Below the pieces are notes generated by a model, which did not search any database, was not told where the DNA came from, and saw only the letters and a list, made by a program, of their open reading frames with translations. This document shows positions 24,901-36,787 of a stretch of DNA of 64,000 bases, in pieces. The translations under genes were made by a program, and so were the position numbers. This DNA comes from Sapria himalayana (Eukaryota > Streptophyta > Magnoliopsida > Malpighiales > Rafflesiaceae): positions 1 to 64,000 of the forward strand of contig JAREIK010003089.1 of assembly GCA_029783825.1 (NCBI GenBank). The letters are read 5' to 3'. Each line of letters begins with the position of its first letter. The stretch's first letter is position 1.

Positions 24901-27209
24901 TAAAACCTATAAACCACTAAATGCATACACTATAAAATCAGTAAACTTTTAAGGCCCGTGATGCCTAAATATATAAACCATTAAACTGATATATAATACT
25001 TAATAATTAAGAAATCTAATTTTTATTTCAATTTATTATTATTTTAAACATTCATTTTAATTATTTATAAGTTTATTTTATAAAAATATGTATTACAAAA
25101 TATATTATAAGTGCGACAAATATAATTTAAATAATTTATTTTTAATCAAAAAATATATATACACTAAAAAAATAAGTAAAATTTTAAAAATTAATTATTA
25201 TTATCCATTAATATTTTTTACTTTAATTTTGAATCAATTTGGGTTTCGTAAATATTTTTTAATTAATATTTATCTTATTATTAATAGTTTATTAATTTAA
25301 TTTTTGATCATAATTATAATATCTATCAATAAAATTGTTCATATTGAATTTATATGATATATAATTATTAAAATTATTATAAGTAAATATTGTACTCACA
25401 TTTAAAAAATTTTTAAATATTATTATATTTTCAAAGGTTATAACCAATGAAAATGACAAAAAATTACTAAAATTTTTTTTGTTATTTTTTCAAAGGTTAT
25501 AACCTTCAAAAAAGTGAAAAATAACAAAAATAAATTTTTTATTTTATCATTGTATAAATAAAACTTATAAACCATTAAATGCCTAAATACATAAGTCTCT
25601 AAAGTCCTTAACCCCGATGCCCCTAAATACCTAAACCTTTAAACTCTTAAACCTTAAATATAATTTAAATAATTTATATAAATATTAATTACAAAATAAA
25701 TTATGAGTGACAAATATAATTTAATTAATATATTTTTCATCAAAAAAAAAATATAAGCTTATAAAATGATGCAAAAATTAAAAAAAAATAATTATTTAGT
25801 AATAAATATTACTTGGATTTTGAATCATTTTAGGTTTTTGAATTATATTTTATTTTATATCTATCTATTAATAATAGTTTCTTAATTTATTTTTTGATAA
25901 TTGATATAATATTATCAATAAAATTTTTTATATTTAGTTTATATTATATATAGTAATAATTACTATTATTACTAAATATTGTATTCACATTTTTAAAAAA
26001 TTTTAAAATTATTATATTTTCAAATGTTGACATTTGAAAATTTGAAAAAATATCAAAAATAAAATTTTTATTATCTCATTGTTTAAATAAAAGTTATAAA
26101 GCATTAAATGCCTAAATACTTAAATCAATAACTTCTAAATCTCGAAAAGCATAAATAGATAAATTTTTTAAAAAGGTATATCCTAAATAATATATAATAA
26201 ATCTCATTTTTATTTTTTTCATTATAATTTTAAATATTCATTTTAATTATGTATTTTGTTTATTTTTATATAAATATTAATTACAAAATAAATTATAAGT
26301 TAGACAAATATAATTTATATAAATTATTTTTCAACAAAAAAATATAGATAAACTTATTAAAAGAAGAAAAAAATTAAAAACAAAAAATTATTATATAGTA
26401 ATATATTTTATTTTGTTTCTGAATCATTTTAGGTTTTGTAATTATATTTTAATTGATATCTAACTTATTAATAATAAATTATTAATTTATTTTTTGATCA
26501 TTATTAGAATATTTATCAATAAAAATATATATATTTAATTTTTATGATATATAGATTTAATAATTCTTATAACTAAATATTGTATTCACTTTTAAAAAAA
26601 ATTTTAAGATTTTTATATTTTCAAATGAAATAACCTTTGAACATGTGAAAAAACAAAAAAAAATATTTTTTTTATTATTTCTTTGTTTAAATAAAACCTA
26701 TAAATCACTAAATGCATAAATACTTAAATCACTAAACTAAAAAATCCTGATGCCGCTATAAAGATAATCGTTTAAACAGGTTGACCCTAAATAATAATTA
26801 ATAAATCTCATTTTTATTTGTTTTCATTATAATTAAAAAAATTCATTTTGATTGTTTAGTTTTTTCTTTATATATATATATTTATTATAAAATAAATTAT
26901 GAGTTAAAAATATAATTATAAAAATTATTTTTCATCAAAAAATAGATAAGCTTATAAAAAGAATAAAAATTTATAAACAAATAATTAATATTAAGTAATA
27001 TATTTTGATTTGCTTCTGAATCATTTTAGGTTTTGATATTATATTTTATGTAATATCAATCTTATTGATAATAGATTTTTAATTAATCTTTTGATAATTA
27101 TTAGAATATCTATCAATAAAATTGTTTATATTGAATATATATGATATATAATTATTATGATTATTATAAATAAATATTTATTCCCTTTTGAAAAAAATTA
27201 AAAATTATT

Positions 27210-27241
27210 ATATTTTCAAAGGTTATAACCTTTGAAAATAT
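27210..27241. repeat. Monomer palindrome, 32 bp perfect (minus block)
   Basis: Perfect spacer-free dyad centred at 27,225/27,226, with core CAAAGGTTATAACCTTTG and arms extended by ATATTTT/AAAATAT. Because it is symmetric it is unchanged in sequence between plus- and minus-oriented array blocks. Confidence 0.95.
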
Positions 27242-28539
27242 CAAAAAATAATAAAAATAATTTTTTTTTATTTTTTTTCTTAAATAAAACCTATAAACCA
27301 CTAAATGCATACACAGTTAAATCAATAAACTATTAAACCACGTAATGCCTAAATACATAAACCATTAAACTATTATATAATACTTAATAATTAATAATTA
27401 CAATTTTTATTACTATTTATTTTAATTTTAATTATTCATTTTAATTTTTTATTAGTTTATTTTTATAGAAATATGTATTACAAAAAAAGTATGAGTGCAA
27501 CAAATATAATTGAATTAATATATTTTTAACAAAAAAAATATACGCTATAAAAGAAGTAGAAATTTAAAAATTTAAATTTATTATCCGGTAATATATTTTA
27601 CTATAATTTTGAATCAATTTGGGTTTCATAAATATTTTTTAATTAATATCTATCTTTTTATTAAAAGTTTATTAATTTAATTTTTGATCATTATTATATT
27701 ATCTATCAATAAAATTGTTTATATTGAATTTATATGATATATAATTTTTAATATTATTAAAACTAAATATTGTATTCACATTTCAAAAAATTATAAATTT
27801 TATTATATTTTCAAAGGATGTAACCTATGAAAATGATAATAAATTATAGAAATTTTTTTTTATATATAAAACCTATAAACCACTAAATGCCTAAAAACAT
27901 AAATCGCTAAACTCCTAATGGCAAAACCTCTAAATACTTAAACTATTAAACTGGTATACATTAATAATAAATTAAATCTCATTTTAATTTTTATTTAGTA
28001 TATTTTTAAATTTCCATTTTAATTATTTATATGTTTATTTTTATAGAAATATTAATTTGAAAATAAATAATTAGTGAGACGGATCTAATTTAAATTAAAC
28101 CGGTATCCCTAAATAATAAATAATAAATAATAAATCTCATTATTTTTTATTATAATTTTAAATATTCATTTTAATTAATTATTTTTTTATTTATATATAA
28201 ATATTAATTACATAATAAATTATGTGTTAGACAAATATAATTTATATAAATTATTTTCCATAAAAAATATACTTAAATTTTTTAAAAGAATAAAAAATTC
28301 AAAAACAAAAAATTATTATATAGTAATATATTTTTCTTTGCTTCTGAATCATTTTAAGCTTTGAAATTATATTTTAATTAATATCTATCTTATTATTAAT
28401 GGATTATTAATTTATTTTTTAATTATTATTAGAATATTTATCAATAAAATTGTTTATATTGAATTTATATAATATATAAATATAATGATTAGTATAACTA
28501 AATATTGTATTCACATTTAAAAAAAATTTTAAAATTATT

Positions 28540-28571
28540 ATATTTTCAAAGGTTATAACCTTTGAAAATAT
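28540..28571. repeat. Monomer palindrome, 32 bp perfect
   Basis: Same dyad as at 27,210-27,241, centred at 28,555/28,556, in the class B monomer that carries hAT copy 2. It lies about 70 bp from the hAT insertion point. Confidence 0.95.
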
Positions 28572-28631
28572 TAAAAAATAATAAAAATAAATTTTTTGTT
28601 ATTTTATTTTTTAAATAAAACCTATAAACCA

Positions 28632-28639
28632 CTAAATGC
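28632..28639. repeat. Left target-site duplication of hAT copy 2 (CTAAATGC)
   Basis: Eight bases, CTAAATGC, abut the terminus TAGGGGTGCTC. The right-hand copy at 32,322-32,329 is CGAAATGC, a 7/8 match. Eight-base duplications are the hallmark of hAT insertion. The target is the end of a class B hinge. Confidence 0.88.
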
Positions 28640-31600
28640 TAGGGGTGCTCATGGGACGGGATGGGATGGTGATTACAAATCTCGAGTCCCTTCCCATAGT
28701 TCGGAGATTTTTTTTGAAGATCCAGACCGGTCCCATAGGTTGAAAACATTGGGACGGGACGTAGATCGGGGATTTTGGGTAGGAGAAAATTGTCCTGGGA
28801 CGGGACAGAGTTCAGACATTTTTTTTAATTTATTTTCTTCAAACTGGCCAAGTTAGTTCATGTCGAAACCTTTTGTAGTACCATTTATCATTCCTTAGTT
28901 ATGTATCTTTCAAACTCAAATTGGGTTAATTTTGTTTTGTCAAATAGGCTGAATACCGCAAACAGTTCCATTACCTTGTCAAAAGTATTGATGTGCAGAA
29001 AATTATAGAAATCTTAAATAGAACGGGAACGAGTTGTGTGCTTAATTTGGTTCTTTGTTTTGTCACAAGTTGGCTTTGTTCAGCCGAGTGAAAGTTAACC
29101 ATAATAGCAATATTACATTTTTTAAACAATTACTTAAGATATTAAGGAATAGCTAAAGATGACCACAAACATTGGTAGCAGCAATTACTACTTAAGTAAT
29201 TTCTAAAATAAGGCAGCTTAATATAACAAAAAAAATACAACTAACAACAACCATGATAATAATCATTTCAAAGGTCCGTCCCATAACAGCAACGAAAATC
29301 CAAACCCAATTAATTATCTCTTCTACAACTTCTCCCTTTTCTTACTCCAATGTAGAAGGACAACCAAAGATGAAAACATGTTAATCATGTAGACATAAAT
29401 TTCTAAGATGAAAGAGTAATAAAAAAACAAAATATTACCTTATAAAATTTAATACACCCATTCCAAATTTAGTTGGCCAACTATAGTTGGAAAAATATTT
29501 GGATCTTGTGACCCCTCTAAAAATTGTAATTGAACCATATTTTTATTGAAATGAATGAATAAAATAAGTAAAAGTGAAATTAAAATTTACAAGATTTGTA
29601 TACTAACTTGATTCATTATCATCAAGGTCTTGAACAAATTCTTTTATTTCAATAGGTTTGTTTGAGCTTCTCAACCAATCTTGTAGACATATGAGAACTT
29701 CTGCTGTAATAGGTGTTAAAGAACTCCTAAATTTTTATTAAGTTCTCCCCCCAGTGCTAAATGTAGATTTGTAGGCCACAGTAAATGCTTGGATAGCAAA
29801 TACATCCCTTCCTACATTTGCCAAAGAAGGACACCTAACCTCATTTACCTTCAACTAGTTTAGAAGATCAAAATCAATTTTATTTTTTTCAAGTTTGTCC
29901 TCCAAGTACCTATCCAATTCTTCCAAAGCTGCAACTTCTTGTTATTTCTCCAGTTCAACAAAAAAAATAATCAACATAAGTATCACTACCATCAAAGAAA
30001 TCATCATTTTTATTTAATACTGTAGAAGAGAAATCATCTTCTTTTGATTCATCTTCATTTAAATCTTTATAATCATCCAGCATCTCATTTAAAGCATTTA
30101 TAAACTTTTTAACCAAATTTTTGGCCAATCCTTCTCCATAATGCTAGGTGTACTTAACCTTGATATATTTGAACTTATATCTAGGATCCAACACTAATGC
30201 TACAAAAAGTATAATATTTGTTGACTGAAGAGAACCCCAATATTTGTTCAATTTATGCATCATTTTCATACCCATTTCAGACACTATTGTATCTCTACTA
30301 TTTTCACAAAGCTCAATTTTTGTCAAAATTCGAATAATCTCAAGAAAATAAACACTAGAGGTAGAATATTATGAGCCAGATAATTTACAAGTTACCTCAT
30401 AAATATTTTCAAGAAACGAGCTAAAATTTTGGCGTTTGTTCAGTCTCTCTCATTTGGAATGTTTGAACTAAACTCCATCAAAAACCTTTTGTCTTTGTCC
30501 TCTAACTTATCAAATTCTTTTTGATATTTTATATCAGTTTTTAGCATCAAATATGTTGAATTCCATCTTGTAGGACAATCTAATTGCAATGAAGATCCAT
30601 ATGTCAAGTTTGCTTCTTCAACACATAACTTAAACATATCAAATCTTTTAGGACTGCTCCTCACATATTTCACCACACCTCTAATTTTTTGAATAGCACC
30701 CTCAACTACTGCAATGTCATCTCTGACAATTAAATTTAGGATATGAACACAACATCTCATATTAAAATGCTCGCCTCTCAAAGGTACTACACTTTTCTTC
30801 ACAAGCCTTTTTTTCAATTGTTTAACCGCAACATCATTATTTGATGCATTGTCAATAGTAATGCACTTCAACTTTCTCAAGCCCCATTCATTCATTCAAA
30901 ACTCAATAGCATTTCTAATATTAACTCTAGAATGACTTTTAATTACACAAAAGTTCAAAAGCCTTTGATGCATATTTCATTTAAAATCAATGAAATGACA
31001 GTCAAACATATATAAGACAAATTTTGAATGCTAGTCCAAGTGTCGGTAGTCAATAAAACTCTACAACAATGAGATGATATGCTATCAAATAATTTCTTCT
31101 TTTCCTTCACAAACAAAGAAAAATAATCCCTCAACATAGAGTGCATAGATGGAATTTTAAATTGAGGCTCACTAACTTTACAAAACTCCTTAAACTCATC
31201 CCTCTAAATAAAAAAAAATGCAATTCATCTTTTATGATCATTTTCACCAAAGCCTCCCTAACTAGTTGTTGATCAAATTGCCAACAAGTTAATTTGTTTT
31301 CCTCTGAACTAGCACCTTTAGTGAAACATAACAAAGATTGTGACTTGTCTTTACCTTTGTGAGCTTCTTTTAATTCTTTTTTGTGTGGAAATTTCATACA
31401 AGTCTCTCTCAAGTATTTTTATAACCCCGAAGTACCTTGATCACTTTTTGCCATTTATTCTTTCATACACCATATACAAGCAGTCCTACCAGTTTCATTT
31501 CCCTCTGAATCAACTAATATCTCATAAGTTTCCCAAACAACAGACTTATACTTTTTATGAGCTTGAGGTTCAGATGTACCTTGACTTTCTTTTACAATTG

Positions 31601-32321
31601 GAATTGAAGAACCTGTCGTAACAATAAAATGGTTCCTGAAAGGATGATGATTAGATTTACCAGTACTTTGATCATTTGAGATGTTATCATCTTCAATTTA
31701 TTGTATTGTTTGTTTAGCATTGGATTGTGCCATCTGCATTGCCATTAATTAATATGATATGTTAAGCATAAATACATATAAATATTTCAAACAAGCAAGC
31801 TCTACAAAACTTGTTGTAACACATTCAGCTCACTTATTCGGCCCAACCACAACACCACAACCAATACTCAACAAAACTGACTGAGACACATAATAATAAT
31901 AATTAATCACTCAATTCTCGTCATAAAAACAAACCAAAAGGCTGGTGGGATCTAAGACACGATGGAGGCAACCAGAAGTGCGACAGACAAGGGCTGGACC
32001 TAACTGAACACGGCTGGAATGGCGTGAGGTGGCATGGAACTCGTCGGAACAATAATAGGTGCGTCAGAATTGGATGGGCAGTAGCGGAATTGGTGGCATC
32101 TTCATGTATTATATATATATTCCTAGTTCTAGTATCAATTAATTAGGATGGGATGGTTCTCGGGATAGATATTGCTTAAGATCCAGAATCGTCCCAAAAG
32201 AAAAAATACGTGACAGAATGGGACAGGAAAAGTGAAAGCCAATGGATTTTTTTAGTCACGATTCTTTCGAGACAAGACTTTGGGTCGGGTCTCGAATCAC
32301 CGAGTCCAGTGAGTAGCCCTA
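28640..32321 (-). mobile_element. hAT DNA transposon copy 2, both termini present
   Basis: The most complete copy, 3.68 kb, with transposase on the minus strand. The termini are imperfect inverted repeats: TAGGGGTGCTCATGGGAC at the left, and TAGGGCTACTCACTGGAC at the right when read inward on the minus strand (14 of 18 match). The 3' subterminal region carries three GGGACGGG words (28,653-28,660, 28,751-28,758 and 28,797-28,804), typical of clustered transposase-binding words in hAT elements. The 5' region has related GGGAC/GATTCTTTCGAGAC words (about 32,145-32,300). The imperfect 8-bp target duplication shows this pair of ends arose from one true integration. The transposase is dead. Confidence 0.95.
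29603..31745 (-). pseudogene. hAT transposase of copy 2, broken
   Basis: Reads leftward from a putative ATG at 31,745 (MAMQMAQSN…) to a TAG at 29,603-29,605. Recognisable parts: the BED region near 31,420-31,560, with C-x2-C and again KYLRETC instead of a His-containing finger; the RNase-H-like core with LTTDTWTS near 31,040, first Asp kept; IDNASNND near 30,850, second Asp kept; the sequence 'RFDMFKLCVEEAN' and 'LDCPTRWNSTYLMLK' near 30,540-30,650; VLDPRYKFKYIK near 30,170-30,200; and the C-terminal dimerisation region near 29,610-29,950. Breaks include the TAA at codon 16 shared with copies 1 and 3, several frameshifts (near 31,430, 31,205 and 30,960), an in-frame stop between 30,895 and 30,955, and the shared TAG at 30,144-30,146. 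By eye it is somewhat more distant from copies 1 and 3 than they are from each other. Confidence 0.92.
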
Positions 32322-32329
32322 CGAAATGC
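32322..32329. repeat. Right target-site duplication of hAT copy 2 (CGAAATGC)
   Basis: The right partner of CTAAATGC at 28,632-28,639, differing at one base. The class B monomer resumes immediately after it ('atataaagttaaatcagcaaactcc'), so the host monomer is otherwise uninterrupted. Confidence 0.88.
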
Positions 32330-35300
32330 ATATAAAGTTAAATCAGCAAACTCCTAAAACCCATAATGCCTAAATACATAAACCATTAAACAGCTAAATA
32401 CTACTTAAAAATTAATAAATCTATTTTTTATTACTATTTATTATATTTTAAAGATTCATTTTAATTATTTATATTTTTAATTATATATAAATATTAATTA
32501 CAAAATAAATTGAGTTAGACAAATATAATTTATATACATTATTTTTCATCAAAAAATTATTGATAAACTTTTTAAAAGAAAAAAAAAATTTCAAAAGAAA
32601 AAATTATTATATAGTAATATATTTTGCTTTTCTTCCGAATCATTTTAGGTTATTTAATTATATTTTAATTGATATCTATCTTATTAATAATAGATTATTA
32701 ATTTATTTTTTAATCATTATTAGAATATTTATCAATAAAATTGTTTTTATTGAATTTATATGATATATAAATATAATAATTATTATAACTAAATATTGTA
32801 TTCACATTTGAAAAAAATTTAAAAATTATTATATTTTCAAAGGTTATAGCCTTTGAAAATATCAAAAAATAATAAAAATAATTTTTTTTTTATTTTATTT
32901 TTTTAATAAAACCTATAAACCACTAAATGCATACACAATTAAATCAGTAAACTTATAAACCTCATAATGCTAAATACGTAAACCATTAAACCACTATATA
33001 CTACTTAATAATTAATAAATGTAATTTTTATTTCTATTTATTATAATTTTAAATATTCATTTTAATTATTTATAAGTTTATTTTTATTGAAATATTTATT
33101 ACAAATTAAATTATGAGAGCGACATATATATTTTAATTAATTTATTTTTAATCAAAAAAAATATATGCTTATAAAAGAAGTAGAAATTTAAAAATTTAAA
33201 ATTATTATCTAGTAATATATTTTACTTTAATTTTGAATCAATTTGGGTTTTGTAAATAATTTTTAATTAATATCAATCTTTTTATTAATAGTTTGTTATT
33301 TTAAATTTTGATCATTATTATATTATCTATCAAAAAAATTATTTATATTGAATTTATATGATATATAATTATTAATATTATTATTACTAAATATTGTGTT
33401 CACATTTCAAAAAATTTTAAATATCATTATATTTTCTAAGTTATATCCTATAAAAATGAGAAAAAATTACAAATTTTTTTTGTTATTTTTTTGTTTAAAT
33501 AAAACATTTAAACCACTAAATGCCTAAAAACATAAATTGCTAAACTCCAAAACGACAAAACCTTTAAATACTTAAACTATTAAACATGTGAACATTGATA
33601 AAAAATCATAAATCTCAATTTAATTTTTATTAAGTATAATTTTAAATTTTTATTTTAATTATTTATCAGTTTATTTTTATAGAAATATTAATTACAAAAT
33701 AAATTATTAGTGAGACAGATCTAATTTAAAAAATTTATTTTACATTAAAATAAAAATATATCCTTATAAAAAGAGGTAAAATTTTAAAAACAAAAATCTA
33801 TTATTTAGTAATATATTTTATTTTTATTTTGAATCATTTTAGATTTTGAAATTATATTTTAATTTATATCATTCTTATTAATAATAGTTTATTAATTTTG
33901 TATTGATCATTATTATAATATCTATCAATAAAATTATTTATATTGAGTCTACATTATATATAATTATTAAGATTATTTTTACTGAATATTATATTCACTT
34001 TTAAAAAAAATTAAAAATTCTTATAATTTCAAAGGTTATAAACTTCAAAAATTAAAAAAAATCAAAAAATTTAATTTTTTATTCTTTTATTCTTTAAATA
34101 AAAACTGTAAATCACTAAAGTCCTAAACACTTAAATCACTAAACCCCAAAATAACTAAATACTTAAACCATTAAACTAGTATATCCTGAATAATAAATAA
34201 TAATTCTCAATTTTATTTGTATTCATTATAATTTTAAATATTCATTTTAATTATTTATTACTTTTATCTTATAGAATTATAAATTAAAAATAAAATATGA
34301 GGAAGACAAATATAATTTAAATAATTTACTTTTAATAACAAAAAATATAAAATTATAAAATGAAGCAAAACATCAAAGAAAGTATTATTTTGTAATATAT
34401 TTTTCTTTGATTTTGAATAAATTTACATTTTGCAAATATATTTAAAATAATATTTATTTTATTATTAATAGATTATTAATTTATTTTTTTTTGATCTTTA
34501 ATATTATATATTTCAATATAATTGTTTATATTGAATTTTCATGATAATCTAATTATTAAGATTATCATAACTAAATATAATATTCACATATAACAAAAAT
34601 TTAAAAATTGTTATATTTTCAAAGTTTAAGACATTCAAAATTGATAAAAAATAACAAAAATAAATTTTTTGTTATATCATTTTTTAAATAAAACTTATAA
34701 GCCATTAAATGCCTAAATACATAAATATCTAAACTGCTAAACCCCGAAGCCCCTAAATACTTAAACCTTTAAACTCGTAAACCTTAAATATAATTAAAAT
34801 AATTTATAGAAATATTAATTACAAAATAAATTATGTGTGATAGAAATATAATTTAAATAATATATTTTTCATCAAAAAAACATATAAGCTTATAAAATGA
34901 TGCAAAAACTAAAAAAAAATTATTATTTAGTAATAAATTTTACCTTGATTTTGAATCATTTTAGGTTTTTAAATTATATTTTAATTTATATCTATCATAT
35001 TAATAATAGTTTATTAATTTATTTTTTGATAATTTATATAATATCTATGAATAAAATTGTTTATATTTAGTTTTATTTATATATAGTTATAATATTTATT
35101 ATTACTAAATTTTGTATTCACATTTTAAAAAAATTTTAAAATTATTATATTTTCAAATGTTATAACCTTTGAAAATTGGAAAAAATATCAAAAATAAATT
35201 TTTCATTATTTTGTTGTTTGAATAAAACCTATAAACCATTAAATGCCTAATACTTAAATCAATAACTTCTAAATCTTGAAAACCCTAAATAGATAAATTT

Positions 35301-36787
35301 TTTAAACATGTATATCCTAAATAATAAATAATAAATAATAAATAATTAATCTCATTTTTATTTTTTTCATTATAATTTTAAATTTTCATTTTAATTTTTT
35401 ATGTGTTTATTTTTATATAAATATTAATTATAAAATAAATTATAAGTAATACAAATATAATTTATATAAATTATTTTTCAACAAAAAAAAATATATAAAC
35501 TTATTAAAAGAAGAAAAAAATTAAAAACAAAAAAATATTATATAGTAATATATTTTTCTTTGTTTCAGAATCATTTTAGGATTTGTAATTATATTTTAAT
35601 TGATATCTAACTTATTAATAATAGATTATTTATTTATTTTGATCATTATTAGAATATTTATCAATAAAAATTTTATATTGAATTTATATGATATATAAAT
35701 TTAATAATTATTATAACAAAATATTGTATTCACTTTTGAAAAAAGATTTAAAATTTTTATATTTTCAAAGATTATAACCTTTGAACATGTGAAAAAATAA
35801 AAAAAAATATTTTTTTTCGTTATTTCATTGTTAAATAAAACCTATAAAACACTAAATGTCTAACCACTTAAATCACTATACTACAAAATCCTGATACCCC
35901 TATATAGATAATCCTTTAAACCCGTATACCCTAAATAATAATTAATAAATCTCTTTTTTATTTGTTTTCATTATAATTTAAAAAATTTAGTTTGATTGTT
36001 ATGTTTTTTATTCATATATATATATATATATATATTAATTATAAAATAAATTATGAGTTAAAAATATAATTTCATAAAATAATTTTTTATCAAAAATTGA
36101 TAAGCTTATAAAAAGAATAAAAATTTTAAAACATATAATTATTTTTAAGTAATATATTTATCTTTGCTTTTGAATCATTTTAGGTTTTGATATTATATTT
36201 TAAATAATATCAATCTTATTCATAATAGAATTTTAATTTATTTTTTGATAATTATTAGAATATCTATCAATAAAATTGTTTATATTGAATTTATATGATA
36301 TATAATTATTATGATTTTTATAAATAAATATTGTATTCACTTTTGAAAAAAATTTAAATATTATTATATTTTCATAGGTTATAATCTTAAAAAATGAGAA
36401 AGAATACAAAAAATAAATTTTTTGTTATTTCTTTTTTAAATAAAACCTATCGATCACTAAATGTTTACTTACTTAAATTAGTAGCTCATAAAACCCGAAA
36501 CCCCTAAATACATAATCCTTATAACAGCTGTATACTACTTAATAAATAATAAATCTCATTTTTATTTCTATTTATTATTATTTTCAATATTCATTTTTAT
36601 TATTTATATTTTAATTTTTTATAAAAATTAATTACAAAATAAATTTCAAGTGAGACATATATTATTTATTAGTAATATATTTTTATTTTATTTTTAATCA
36701 TTTTGTGTTATGTAAATATATTTTAATTAATATTTATATTATTAATAATAGTTTATTTATTTAATTTTTGAACATTATTATAATATC
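32330..36787 (-). repeat. Satellite array block 6, minus orientation
   Basis: The remainder of the class B monomer, then hinges near 32,920 (B), 33,510 (A), 34,110 (V), 34,700 (U), 35,240 (T), 35,850 (S) and 36,450 (R). Read on the minus strand from 36,787 the order is R-S-T-U-V-A-B, the same as 7,270-11,100 on the plus strand. Private variants also match: GATCGATAGG/CCTATCGATC in the R hinge, and the TGTTCAAAAATTAAAT/ATTTAATTTTTGAACA body word next to the hAT truncation. This is one arm of an inverted duplication. An (AT)n run lies at about 36,015-36,036. No gene is visible. Confidence 0.9.

Larger units (their letters stand above)
21987..28631 (-). repeat. Satellite array block 5, minus orientation, 11 hinges
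   Basis: Hinges in reverse complement near 22,430 (A), 23,040 (V), 23,650 (U), 24,160 (A), 24,910 (B), 25,565 (U), 26,090 (T), 26,700 (S), 27,290 (B), 27,890 (A) and 28,620 (B, interrupted by hAT copy 2). From about 23,000 onward the class order and private variants match 43,700-48,860 in direct orientation, for example TAATGGATTATTAAT near 28,395 and 48,605. A doubled dyad at about 25,430-25,510 marks an internal deletion join. Apparent frames near 22,832-23,029 and 25,088-25,300 are AT satellite. Confidence 0.9.

Noticed and set aside
28640..32321. hAT copy 2 as an active autonomous element
   Set aside because: Both termini exist but the transposase has two stops shared with the other copies plus several private frameshifts, and the terminal repeats match at only 14 of 18 bases.
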